A stretch of DNA of 64,000 bases from positions 1 to 64,000 of the forward strand of contig NZ_JNZY01000036.1 in NCBI RefSeq assembly GCF_000717655.1, written 5' to 3'. A program made the position numbers and the translations under genes. The stretch comes from Streptomyces katrae (GTDB taxonomy: Bacteria > Actinomycetota > Actinomycetes > Streptomycetales > Streptomycetaceae). The notes beneath the pieces are model-generated. The model ran no database searches. It was not told the origin of the DNA and saw only the letters and a program-made list of their open reading frames with translations. Position 1 is the stretch's first letter; the number at the start of each line of letters is the position of its first letter. Below, piece after piece: positions 45,508 through 54,657 of the stretch.

Positions 45508-47709
45508 TCAGATCCAGGCGAGGGTGGTGCCGGCCGGTGCCGAGGCCGCGTACAGCTCGTCCACGGCCCGGACCTCGAAGGCGGCCGCCCGCTCCCGGCC
45601 GGCGCGGGTGACGGCCGGGAGGTGCAGGGCCGTGCCGCAGGTGCCGCCGAGGAAGCGACGGGCGCCGTCCGGGAGCAGGCGGTACAGCTCGTAGTGGCGG
45701 ACCGGCCCGGCTGCCCGGCGCCAGGACAGCCGCACCGAGGCCTTGCCGTCCTGCTGGGTCTGGGCGTCCACGGTCAGCGCACTCGGAGACGCCGGGCGCC
45801 GCCGCGCCGTGTCGTCGCGTACCGACAGGGCGCCGAGCCTCCACACCACCGCCGTTTTCCCGCGGGCCGTGATCCGTACGGCCAGCCCGTACGCGGTCCG
45901 GCCCGCCAGGGACGAGAGCCCGGCCCGGGAGGTGCGCCAGCCGCCCTGGCCGGAGCCCCGGGTCTGCGTCTTCAGCCAGGTGTACGGGACCGGCTCGCCC
46001 GGGGCGGCCGGCTCGCGCGTGGCCACGCCCACCTCGACGGTGAGCGCGCCCGCCTCGGTGGCGTGCACCAGCTCCAGCACGGTGGAGCCGGTCAGCGGCA
46101 GCCGGGTCGCGTGCAGCCCGACCGCCGCCGGGGCGGTGAGTCTGCCCGCCACCAGGAGGCTGGAGCCGCCGCGCCAGGCCCTCGCGAAGTCCAGCGTGAC
46201 GGCCGGGCGCCGCCCGGTGCTCGTCACGGCCCAGCGGCGGCCCGGGAGCCGGTCCTGCAGCCCGAGGTGGTTCCACGGGGTGTCGGAGGTGACCTTGCCG
46301 TCCTCGTACCAGCGCTCCCCGTGCCCGGTGTTGAAGGCGCAGGCGAAGGGCAGGGCGGCGACGGTGGACCGGTCCGCGACGGCGGTGGCGGGAGCCCGCC
46401 AGGTGCCCTCGGGCGCGGGGTGGGCCGGGTCCAGGGACTCGCCCGTCCAGAACCGGTCGTCGGCGCGGTGGAAGGCGCCGGGGGAGCGGTCGGTGAGGTG
46501 GTTGCGGGTCCACTCGGGCCGGTAGAAGCCGATGCTGACGACGTGGTCGCGGTCGCGCGGGATGATCGCATCCCAACGGACCGTGGAATCCCAGCCGTTT
46601 GACTCCATGTCGAGCGCCGCCCACAGCTCGTGGCGGGAGCGGCCCAGCCGGCCGGCGAGCGCGCCGGAGGCGGCCAGGGTCTGCGGGGTCCAGCGGAAGT
46701 CGACGAACACCGTGTCCGCGACCCGGCCCGCCCGGTCCTCGAAGAACTCCTGGTTGAGCTGGTTGAGCGCGCCCTGCCAGCCGACCCGGCCCGTGCTGTT
46801 CATGGCGTCGTACCACGTGATCCGCAGGCCGTGCGGGGCGCCGGCCGCCCGCAGGGCGCGCAGGAACTCCCGCATCCGGGCGGCGAGCGCGCTGTCCCCG
46901 CCGTCGGTCTCGGCGTTCACGAACCAGCCGTCGAACCCGTACGTCCGCGCCACTTCGACGAGCTTCCCGGCGACCGGAAACCGGCCGAGGCCGTCCTGCT
47001 GCACCAGGTCCCGCGTCCACCGGAGGTCGCCGCCGTACGCGACGGGCGGCAGGAAGATGTTGCCCAGCACCGGGACGCCGTTGCGGTGGGCCGCGTCGAC
47101 CACGGGCGCGTTCGGGGCGAGGACGATGCCCTCGCCGGAGGAGCCGCCCCAGAACACCAGTTCGTCGAGGTACGCCCAGTGCGTCAGCGCGTAGTGGTCG
47201 GCGGTCGCTGAGCCCTGGGAGGGGTTCTGGGCGGTGGGCCCGAAGGAGACGAGCGCGGAGATCCGCGCCTGGCCGGTGCGGGCGCCCGCGTTCGGGGGCA
47301 CCGGGGTGAAGCGGGGCGCGAGCGGCACGGTCGCGGTGTTGTACGCGAGGTCCGGGTCGGACTCCGGGGTCCACTGCTTCAGCGAGCGCCAGGTGATGCC
47401 CGGGCCGGGGGAGCCCTGGGGGAGCGAGTCGGGGAACCAGTAGGAGGCGTACGGGGCCAGGTCGGCCGGGGCCGGTGTGGCGTCGGCCCGGGTGCCCGGT
47501 GCGGTCGCTGCGGCGGCCTGCGCCGTGGTGGACGCGCCGGTCGAGCCGAGCAGCGCGGCGGCACCTGCCCCGGCCCCGGCGGCGAGCAGCCCGCGCCGGG
47601 TCGGCGGCGCCGTACGGGCAGGACGTGTCGCAGGTGCCGGGGGTGCCGGGTGTGCCGTACGGAGGGAACGGGCGGTGCGAGGGTCGGCGCCGTTGCCGGT
47701 CTCGGACAT
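45508..47709 (-). CDS. Secreted GH85 endo-beta-N-acetylglucosaminidase
   Basis: A 733-residue glycosidase that cuts between the two core GlcNAc residues of N-glycans. The N-terminus has a twin-arginine signal (TRRGLLAAGAGAGAAALLG, about 38-56). The GH85 barrel (about 100-420) shows the catalytic pair in GFDGWFVNAETDG, with N265 and general acid E267. GH85-type beta domains and a fibronectin-like C-terminal module follow. It is the export-side enzyme of the glycan locus. It lies 56 nt downstream of the GH5-type gene, so it is probably in its operon; five 7-bp repeats fill part of that gap. Confidence 0.9.
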   Translation of the reverse strand: MSETGNGADPRTARSLRTAHPAPPAPATRPARTAPPTRRGLLAAGAGAGAAALLGSTGASTTAQAAAATAPGTRADATPAPADLAPYASYWFPDSLPQGSPGPGITWRSLKQWTPESDPDLAYNTATVPLAPRFTPVPPNAGARTGQARISALVSFGPTAQNPSQGSATADHYALTHWAYLDELVFWGGSSGEGIVLAPNAPVVDAAHRNGVPVLGNIFLPPVAYGGDLRWTRDLVQQDGLGRFPVAGKLVEVARTYGFDGWFVNAETDGGDSALAARMREFLRALRAAGAPHGLRITWYDAMNSTGRVGWQGALNQLNQEFFEDRAGRVADTVFVDFRWTPQTLAASGALAGRLGRSRHELWAALDMESNGWDSTVRWDAIIPRDRDHVVSIGFYRPEWTRNHLTDRSPGAFHRADDRFWTGESLDPAHPAPEGTWRAPATAVADRSTVAALPFACAFNTGHGERWYEDGKVTSDTPWNHLGLQDRLPGRRWAVTSTGRRPAVTLDFARAWRGGSSLLVAGRLTAPAAVGLHATRLPLTGSTVLELVHATEAGALTVEVGVATREPAAPGEPVPYTWLKTQTRGSGQGGWRTSRAGLSSLAGRTAYGLAVRITARGKTAVVWRLGALSVRDDTARRRPASPSALTVDAQTQQDGKASVRLSWRRAAGPVRHYELYRLLPDGARRFLGGTCGTALHLPAVTRAGRERAAAFEVRAVDELYAASAPAGTTLAWI

Positions 47710-47721
47710 GCGGGGCTCCTC

Positions 47722-47756
47722 GGTGACGGGTGACGGGTGACGGATGGCGGGTGACG
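47722..47756. repeat. 7-bp tandem repeats upstream of the GH85 gene
   Basis: Five units of GGTGACG occur in a row, the fourth altered to GATGGCG. They start 13 nt upstream of the GH85 start codon, in the gap to the GH5-type gene. In the minus-strand transcript they read CGTCACC repeated. Unit number could vary by slippage and alter the spacing of the leader. Confidence 0.75.
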
Positions 47757-47765
47757 TGGTGATCG

Positions 47766-49031
47766 TCAGGTGACGTCGGGCACGCGCAGCACCTCGGTGA
47801 TGCCGCGCGCGGACAGATGGGCGGAATCCTCCGCGAGCTCCGCCAGGACCACCGCAGGGCGGACCCCCTGGGCCGTCAGCGCGGCCCAGGCCTCGAAGAA
47901 GGTCCCGCCCGGGGCGCACACCGAGCGCCTCGGCGCGGCCTCCGGCCCGCCGACGTCCACCGCCAGCGCCGTGGACCGGACGGGCGGGCGGTGCTCCCGG
48001 CCCCGCCACTCCGCGGCGATCCGGGCGACGGCGGCACCGGCCGGCTTGGCCTTGCGGTCGTTGGTGAACAAGCCGAGCCCGTACTCCAGTTCCGGGAAGT
48101 CCGCGAGCTCCCGGGACACGTCGTGCGAGCACCACCAGGTCACGCCCCACAGGTCCGGGCAGTCCAGCACGTTCGCCACGGTCGCCTCGGTGAAGGCGGC
48201 CGCGTGCTCCGCCGGGATCAGCGGCGCGGGCGCCCCGACCTCCTGGAGCCACACCGGCCGGTGCGGATCGAGCGCCCAGGCCTTCGACAGCTCGACCAGG
48301 TACGCGGCGTGCTGCTCGGTCGCCGTACCGGTCCGGCCGTGGCGCTGCGCGGTGCCGTTGAACACCCACGAGTGCACGGCCGTGGCCGCGCCCAGCCGGG
48401 CCGCCTGCGCGACCGTGAACGGGTGCCCGTCCCGGTACCAGGCGGCGTCGTACTCGGCGTGCAGGTGGAACCGGCCCGGAGCGCCCTTCTCGCAGGCCGC
48501 GAGCATCCGCTCCAGCCAGCGCCCCGCCTCCTCGCGGGTGATCCGGTCCGGGTCCGGATGCGGGGCGTCGGAGAACTGGTTGATCTCGTTGCCGACGGTC
48601 ATGCCGAGGAAATTGGGCCGGTCGGCGAGGGCTGCGGCCAGCGTGCGCAGGTACTCCTCCTGCCCGGCGACGACGTCCGGGTCGGTGAAGACGTTCCGCC
48701 GGTGCCAGGTGCCGGTCCACGCGGGCAGGAAGTCGAAGCTCGACAAGTGACCTTGCAGACCGTCCACGCCGACGTCGAGCCCTCGCTCGGCGGCCGCATC
48801 GGCGAGCGCGACGAGCTGTTCGACGGCGCGCGGCCGGATGAGCGTCCGGTTCGGCTGGAACACCGGCCACAGCGGGAAGACCCGTACGTGGTCCAGGCCG
48901 AGGGCGGCGACCGAGTCGAGGTCGGCCCTGACCTCGTCGAGGTCGAAGTCGAGCCAGTGGTGGAACCAGCCGCGGGACGGGGTGTAGTTGGCGCCGAAAC
49001 GGAGCGGACGAGGGGCGGATTCGTCGTGCAT
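47766..49031 (-). CDS. GH5-type glycosidase, probable core beta-mannosidase
   Basis: A 421-residue TIM-barrel glycosidase without a signal peptide, so cytoplasmic. Clan GH-A catalytic residues are visible: general acid E149 in TVGNEINQFSD and nucleophile E264 in VWLQEVGAP. Sequence and context (GH85, GH38, ROK neighbours) fit subfamily GH5_18, whose bifidobacterial members split Man-beta-1,4-GlcNAc from N-glycan cores. The subfamily is inferred, not computed. ATG 49031 gives MHDESAPRP. It is divergent from the GH38 gene. Confidence 0.78.
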   Translation of the reverse strand: MHDESAPRPLRFGANYTPSRGWFHHWLDFDLDEVRADLDSVAALGLDHVRVFPLWPVFQPNRTLIRPRAVEQLVALADAAAERGLDVGVDGLQGHLSSFDFLPAWTGTWHRRNVFTDPDVVAGQEEYLRTLAAALADRPNFLGMTVGNEINQFSDAPHPDPDRITREEAGRWLERMLAACEKGAPGRFHLHAEYDAAWYRDGHPFTVAQAARLGAATAVHSWVFNGTAQRHGRTGTATEQHAAYLVELSKAWALDPHRPVWLQEVGAPAPLIPAEHAAAFTEATVANVLDCPDLWGVTWWCSHDVSRELADFPELEYGLGLFTNDRKAKPAGAAVARIAAEWRGREHRPPVRSTALAVDVGGPEAAPRRSVCAPGGTFFEAWAALTAQGVRPAVVLAELAEDSAHLSARGITEVLRVPDVT

Positions 49032-49112
49032 AAGGCGTCCTGGAGTTCTCGGAAATGCGCCGGGTGAGCACAACCTGCCGGGTGTCAAGGATTAAGTCAA
49101 CAGGGCCTCTGA

Positions 49113-49209
49113 AACGGGAACTTATGCGCTTCAGTCCCGTTGACAGAAGGGCTCCTGCCCTCCCAAGCTGATCGAGCTAATGCGGTTTAGTTCTGCCGGT
49201 TTCAGTTCT
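49113..49209. promoter_or_regulatory. Divergent control region of the glycan locus
   Basis: Two repeat types lie between the GH5-type and GH38 genes. An inverted repeat has arms AACGGGA (49113-49119) and TCCCGTT (49135-49141), 15 nt apart. A tandem direct repeat reads CGGTTTAGTTCT (49183-49194) and CGGTTTCAGTTCT (49197-49209). The LacI-family protein encoded downstream is the obvious candidate to bind here and control both directions. Confidence 0.5.
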
Positions 49210-49230
49210 CACACAGGAAAGCGTGCGGAA

Positions 49231-52200
49231 ATGGACAGCGGTATTTCGGTCACCGAGGTCGCCGCCCCGGCCCTCTTCACCGGTTCTGCGCAATGCCCTG
49301 CCCAGGTGGTCCGCGTGCGGATCCGCAGGGAGCGTCCGGCCGGCCCGCTGTACGTCACCGTGCACGGCCCCGGGGTCACCACCCCGCACCCGCGCATCCT
49401 GCGCGCCGACACCGCCGACGCCTGGGACACCACCGACGCCCGGGACAGCGCCGATGCCGGGACCGGCCCGGTGGTGGAGTCCACCGTCGAGGTCGCCGTC
49501 CGCACCGGCGGCGCCGCTCCGGGGGCGTTGCTGCCCGCCACCGCCCGCGTCGCCACTCCCGACGGGCGGCCGCTCGCCGAGCTGCCGTTCGGCCTGGCCG
49601 TCGCCGAGCCGGGCTGGACCGTCCGGCTCGTCCCGCACTTCCACTACGACCCCCTGTGGTGGAACACCCAGGCCGCGTACACCGCCCTGTGGGACGCCCC
49701 GCTGCGGCCCGGCGAGCCCGAGCGCGGCTGGGAGTACACCGGTGTCCCCGCCTTCACGCTGATCCCGCTCCACCTCCAGCAGGCGCGCGAGGACCCGGCG
49801 TACCGCTTCGTGCTCTCCGAGGTCGACTACCTCAAGCCGTACTGGGACAGCCGTCCCGAGGACCGCGCCGAGCTGCGCGCCCTGATCGCCGAGGGCCGCG
49901 TCGAGATCGTCGGCGGCACGTACAACGAGCCCTCCACCAACCTCACCTCCTCCGAGAGCACCATCCGCAGTGCCGTCCACGGACTCGCCCTGCACCGCGG
50001 CACCTTCGGCGCCGACCCGCGCACCGCCTGGCAGCTCGACGTGTTCGGCCACGACCCGTCGTTCCCGTCCCTGATGGCCGGCGCCGGGCTAGACTCCGCC
50101 GTCCTCGCCCGCGGCCCGCACCACCACTGGGGCCCGATGCAGGACACCTGGGGCGACGCGCTCCGGGCCCCGTCCGCGATGCAGCTGCCCGCCGAGTACG
50201 AGTGGATCGCGCCCGACGGCCGGGGGCTGCTGCTGCACTACCTGCCCGCGCACTACTCGGCCGGCTGGCCCTCCCACATGGCCCCGGACGCCGAGGCGGC
50301 CGCCGGGCAGCTGCTCGAGCTCTACGAACTGCTGCGGACCGGCGCCGCGACGCGCAACGTCCTGATCCCGATGGGCACCGACTTCTCCTGGCCGCACCGC
50401 TGGGGCCTGGAGGTGCAGCACGCCTGGAACCGCCGCTACTGCTGGCCGCGCATGGAGCACTCCGGCCCCCGCGCCCACTTCGAGGCCGTCCGCGCCGAAC
50501 TGGCCGCCCGCGGGGAGCGGCCGCTGCCGGTGACCCGGGAGATGGGCCCGGTGTACACCGGCAAGGACGTCACCTACGCCGATGTGAAACAGGCCCACCG
50601 GGCTGCCGAGAACCTGCTCGAACAGGCCGAGACCTTCGCCGCGCTGGCCTGCGCGGAAGGGCTGCTGGACTACCCGGAGCAGACCCTCGCCAAGGCCTGG
50701 CGGCACCTGCTGCACGCCGCGCACCACGACGCGGTCACCGGGACGTTCTCCGACCAGGTGTACCTGGACCTGCTCCCGACCTGGCGGGAGGCCCACGAAC
50801 TGGCCGCCGCCGTACGGGAGGAGGCGCTGCGCGCGCTGACCCGGGCGGCCGACACCCGCGGGCCGGGCGCCCTCGCCGTGACCGCCCACAACCCCGTGTC
50901 CTGGACGCGAACCGACCTGGTCCGTACGACGGTGGACCTCGCGGAACTGGGCCTGGGTGCGGGCATGGACGACGCCCGGCGCATCACCGTCCTGGACGCC
51001 GAGGGGGGCGGCACGCCCGTCCACCTCGAAGCGGTGGCCGGCGGCCGGGCGGAGCTGGCCTTCCTCGCCGTCGACGTGCCGCCGCTGGGGCACCGGACCT
51101 GGTGGCTCGCCGCCGCCCCGTCGCCCGTCTCCGGCGGCTGGGAGCCCGCGCCCGGCCTCGCCGTCGAGAACGCCTGCTTCCGGGCCGAGGCCGATCCCGC
51201 GCGCGGCGGCGGCCTCGCCCGGCTGCTGGACCGGCGCACGGGGGACGAGCTGCTGACGCCGGGGGAGGTGGACGAGCTCGTCGTCCAGGAGGAGCACGAC
51301 CAGCACCCCTTCTTCGGGGAGGGCCCCTGGCACCTGCTGCCCAAGGGGCCGGGCACCGGCTCGGGCAGTGCGCCCGCCGACTCCTGCCGCGTGGAGCGGG
51401 GCCCGCTGGGGGCGCGGATCGTGGCCTCCGGGCGCACCGGCCCGGTCCGCTGGACCCGGACCACGACCCTGTGGGACGGCCTCGACCGCGTCGAACTGAC
51501 CACCACCGTGCACGAGTTCCACGGCGCCGACCGGCTGCTGCGGCTGCGCATCCCGGCCGACGTGCCCGGGGCGCTGCCCGTCGCGGAGACGGCGGCCGCG
51601 GTGGTGGGGCGCGGGTTCGCGTTCCCCGGCGTGGATGCGGGGGCCGACCACACGCGGGCGCCGTGGACCCTGGACAGCCCGTGTCTGAACTGGTTCGGGC
51701 TCTCGGCGCCGCTGGTGGTGGGCGGTGGCCGCGGTCCGGGCCGGGGTCCGGGCCGGGCGGTGGGGGCCGGCGAGATCGTGCTCCCGGATGCGGGAACCCC
51801 CGACGGCCTGCGGGAGTTGGTCGTCGCGCTCGCCCGGTACGGCGTCACCGCCACCCCCACCCGGCCGGGCGGCCCGCGCTGGGGAGACCTCGCCGCGGAC
51901 AGCAGCCTCCCGGACTTCCGCATCGCACTCGGCGGCCCCGAGCGGAACACCTTCACGGCGGCGGTGCTGGCGGCGGCCGATCCCGCGTACGAGAAGGCCG
52001 TACGAGAACACGCGCAGGTCTGGGTACCCCCCAGGGCCGGGCTCCGCGCACTCTGGAGGCCCGGCTGCGACCTGACCGGCATCCGGGACCTGCCGGTCCT
52101 GGTGATCGCCGGGCCGGCGGGGGAGGCCGCATCGGCCGTCGCCGCGTCGGGCCGGCTCGAAGCCGTGGACCCGCCGGCCGGCGAGCCCGCGCCCGAAGCC

Positions 52201-53502
52201 CCGTACGCCGGCCGGACCGTCGGGGTCCTGGTCAGGGGGACGCCCGGCTTCGCCGTCGACACCGAGGGCCGGCTGCACGGCAGCCTGATGCGGTCCTGCA
52301 CGGGCCGTCCCGCGGGGGAGTGGATGGACCCGCCGCGGCGCACGGCCCCGGACGGCAGCTCCTTCCAGCTCCAGCACTGGACCCACGTCTTCGAGCACGC
52401 GCTGGTCGCGGGAACCGGAGACTGGCGAGAGACCGATCTGGTCCGCCGGGGCCGGGAGTTCAACAAGCCCCTGACCGCGGTCACCGCCCTACCGGACGCC
52501 GGCCCGCAGCCGCCCGCCCGTTCCCTGCTCGGCGTCGAACCCGCCGACCGGGTCCTGATCGACGCGCTGAAGCGCGCGGCAGGCGGCTCGGGCGCTCTGG
52601 CGGTCCGGCTCCACGAGGCCCACGGCCGCCCGGCGCAGGTCCGGCTGCACTGGCCCGCGGCCCCCGCCGCCGAGGCGGATCTGCTGGACAGCCCCCGGGG
52701 CCCGTTCCCCGGCGGGATCGGTGGCGCGGCGACGACCACGGTGCTGCTGCCGACCGCATCGGGCATGCCGCTGCGGCAGGGCGAACGCGAGCCGCACCAG
52801 CCAGTGTTCAGCCGGTACTGGCTCCACAACACGGGAACGGCGCCGATGGGCGACGCCCCGTACGCGGTGACCTGCACGGGCGTCCCGGCCGACGCCGCCG
52901 TGACGGTCGCGGCGCACGGCGAAGGGGCCGGCGGCCCCGTCCGGCTGGAGGTCCGGGCACCCGGGGGCTGGCAGGCCTCCTGGACCCGGCGCACGGTCGA
53001 ACTGCCGCCCGGCGGCTACGAGCGGCTCCCGCTGACCGTGACCCCCGCGGCCGGCGCCCGGCCCGGCACCCACCTGGTCCGCGTCCTCGCGGCCACCCCG
53101 GCGGGGGAGTTCGAGGACGTCCTCGCCGTAGACGTGCCCGGCGGCCCGGACGTCCCTCCCGCGCTGTGGGTGGAGGCGCCCGATCCGGAGGTGGATGTGG
53201 CCCCCGGCGGACGTGCCCTCGTACGGGCCAGGATCGGCACCACCGGGATCCGGAGCCCGCTGACGGGCCGGGCGTACGCCGTCTCCCCGTACGGGACCTG
53301 GCAGTTCACCGGTCCCCCCGGCCGGCCCGTGCACGTACCCGCGGACCGCCCGGCGGAGGTGGAGTTCGAGCTGCGGCCGCCGCCGGGAGCCGTGCCGGGC
53401 ACGTACTGGATGCTGGTCAAGGCCGCCTGCCAGGGCAGGATCGCGTACGGTCCCGCCATCGCCGTGCGCGTATCCGGCGTGCCCGACGTACCCCAGGGAT
53501 GA
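49231..53502 (+). CDS. GH38 alpha-mannosidase
   Basis: A 1423-residue alpha-mannosidase without a signal peptide. The GH38 catalytic domain has zinc ligands in PHFHYDPLWW (H138, D140), nucleophile D270 in WQLDVFGHDP and the zinc loop HAAHHDAVTGTF. A middle beta-sandwich domain follows, then an unusually long C-terminal region with a NEW3-like beta domain (about 1220-1310). It would trim alpha-mannose from imported N-glycans. ATG 49231 was chosen over 49180; the longer frame would begin inside the repeat region. LacI and ROK genes follow on the same strand. Confidence 0.9.
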   Translation: MDSGISVTEVAAPALFTGSAQCPAQVVRVRIRRERPAGPLYVTVHGPGVTTPHPRILRADTADAWDTTDARDSADAGTGPVVESTVEVAVRTGGAAPGALLPATARVATPDGRPLAELPFGLAVAEPGWTVRLVPHFHYDPLWWNTQAAYTALWDAPLRPGEPERGWEYTGVPAFTLIPLHLQQAREDPAYRFVLSEVDYLKPYWDSRPEDRAELRALIAEGRVEIVGGTYNEPSTNLTSSESTIRSAVHGLALHRGTFGADPRTAWQLDVFGHDPSFPSLMAGAGLDSAVLARGPHHHWGPMQDTWGDALRAPSAMQLPAEYEWIAPDGRGLLLHYLPAHYSAGWPSHMAPDAEAAAGQLLELYELLRTGAATRNVLIPMGTDFSWPHRWGLEVQHAWNRRYCWPRMEHSGPRAHFEAVRAELAARGERPLPVTREMGPVYTGKDVTYADVKQAHRAAENLLEQAETFAALACAEGLLDYPEQTLAKAWRHLLHAAHHDAVTGTFSDQVYLDLLPTWREAHELAAAVREEALRALTRAADTRGPGALAVTAHNPVSWTRTDLVRTTVDLAELGLGAGMDDARRITVLDAEGGGTPVHLEAVAGGRAELAFLAVDVPPLGHRTWWLAAAPSPVSGGWEPAPGLAVENACFRAEADPARGGGLARLLDRRTGDELLTPGEVDELVVQEEHDQHPFFGEGPWHLLPKGPGTGSGSAPADSCRVERGPLGARIVASGRTGPVRWTRTTTLWDGLDRVELTTTVHEFHGADRLLRLRIPADVPGALPVAETAAAVVGRGFAFPGVDAGADHTRAPWTLDSPCLNWFGLSAPLVVGGGRGPGRGPGRAVGAGEIVLPDAGTPDGLRELVVALARYGVTATPTRPGGPRWGDLAADSSLPDFRIALGGPERNTFTAAVLAAADPAYEKAVREHAQVWVPPRAGLRALWRPGCDLTGIRDLPVLVIAGPAGEAASAVAASGRLEAVDPPAGEPAPEAPYAGRTVGVLVRGTPGFAVDTEGRLHGSLMRSCTGRPAGEWMDPPRRTAPDGSSFQLQHWTHVFEHALVAGTGDWRETDLVRRGREFNKPLTAVTALPDAGPQPPARSLLGVEPADRVLIDALKRAAGGSGALAVRLHEAHGRPAQVRLHWPAAPAAEADLLDSPRGPFPGGIGGAATTTVLLPTASGMPLRQGEREPHQPVFSRYWLHNTGTAPMGDAPYAVTCTGVPADAAVTVAAHGEGAGGPVRLEVRAPGGWQASWTRRTVELPPGGYERLPLTVTPAAGARPGTHLVRVLAATPAGEFEDVLAVDVPGGPDVPPALWVEAPDPEVDVAPGGRALVRARIGTTGIRSPLTGRAYAVSPYGTWQFTGPPGRPVHVPADRPAEVEFELRPPPGAVPGTYWMLVKAACQGRIAYGPAIAVRVSGVPDVPQG

Positions 53503-53520
53503 GGAAGAGGCAGGCAGGCC

Positions 53521-54630
53521 ATGGCCCGCAGACCCACCATCAAGGACATCGCCCGCCGGGCCGGGGTGTCCGAGAGCGCCGTGTCCTTCGCGCTCAACGA
53601 CCGGCCCGGCGTGTCCCAGGACACCCGCGCCCGCATCCGCCGGGTCGCCGAGGAAATCGGCTGGCAGCCCAACAGCGCCGCCCGCGCCCTGTCCGGCGAA
53701 CGCTCCGGCGCGGTCGGACTGGTGCTCGCCCGGCCCGCGCAGACCCTCGGCGTCGAGTCCTTCTTCCTCCAACTGGTCTCCGGCATCCAGGAGGTGCTGT
53801 CCGCCGGCCGGGTCGCCCTGCTCTTCCAGGTCGTGGACGGCATCGACGCCGAATGCGCGGTCTACCGCCGCTGGTGGGCCGAGCGGCGCGTGGACGGGGT
53901 CCTCGTCGTCGACCCGCGTACGGACGACCCGCGCCCGGAACTCCTCGCGCAGCTCGGGCTCCCGGCGGTCGTGATCGGCGGAACGGGCGGCACCGGGCCG
54001 TTGCCCCCGGCGGGGCCCGACGGGAGCGGGGCCGGGCCCCTGTCCCGCGGCCGGGGCGACGGGAGCGGCCCCGGGCCCCTGTCCTGCGTCTGGGCCGACG
54101 ACGCCCGGGCCATGGCCCAGGTCCTGGACCACCTGTACGGGCTGGGCCACCGCCGGATCACCCACATCGCCGGGCTCCCCGGCCTCGCCCACACCGCCCG
54201 CCGGATGGCCTCGCTGCGCGCGGAGGCCGGGGCGCGCGGCCTCGGCCCGGAGCACGTGCGCTCGGTGGTCACCGACTACTCCGACGCCGAGGGGGCGGCC
54301 GCCACCCGCCGGGTCCTCGCCGAGCCCGAACCGCCGACCGCGCTCGTCTACGACAACGACGTGATGGCGGTGGCCGGCATCGCCGTCGCCGCCGAGCTGG
54401 GCATCGCGGTCCCCGGCCGGATCTCCATGGTCGCCTGGGACGACTCCGCGCTGTGCCGGGTCACCCACCCCCGGCTCACCGCCCTCGTACGCGACACCGC
54501 CGGCTTCGGCAGGCTCGCCGCGCAGGAGCTCCTCGCCGTGCTCGCCGGGAGCCCGCTGCGGGCCCGCGAGAGCGAGCAGCCCCGGCTGGAGCCCCGGGAG
54601 AGTACGGCCCCGCCGCCGCCCGCATACTGA
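53521..54630 (+). CDS. LacI-family transcriptional regulator of the glycan locus
   Basis: A 369-residue regulator. The N-terminal HTH reads TIKDIARRAGVSESAVSFAL, with hinge helix NSAARALSGER, and a periplasmic-binding-like effector domain follows. A Gly/Pro/Ser-rich insert (about 158-190) interrupts that domain and contains a duplicated 13-residue unit, so the sensor loop differs from relatives. A clear GAGGAAGAGG precedes the ATG, 18 nt after the GH38 gene. It probably represses or activates the surrounding glycosidase genes in response to a mannose-containing sugar. Confidence 0.9.
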   Translation: MARRPTIKDIARRAGVSESAVSFALNDRPGVSQDTRARIRRVAEEIGWQPNSAARALSGERSGAVGLVLARPAQTLGVESFFLQLVSGIQEVLSAGRVALLFQVVDGIDAECAVYRRWWAERRVDGVLVVDPRTDDPRPELLAQLGLPAVVIGGTGGTGPLPPAGPDGSGAGPLSRGRGDGSGPGPLSCVWADDARAMAQVLDHLYGLGHRRITHIAGLPGLAHTARRMASLRAEAGARGLGPEHVRSVVTDYSDAEGAAATRRVLAEPEPPTALVYDNDVMAVAGIAVAAELGIAVPGRISMVAWDDSALCRVTHPRLTALVRDTAGFGRLAAQELLAVLAGSPLRARESEQPRLEPRESTAPPPPAY

Positions 54631-54657
54631 ATCCGACCCCTTCCTGGAGCCGCTGCC

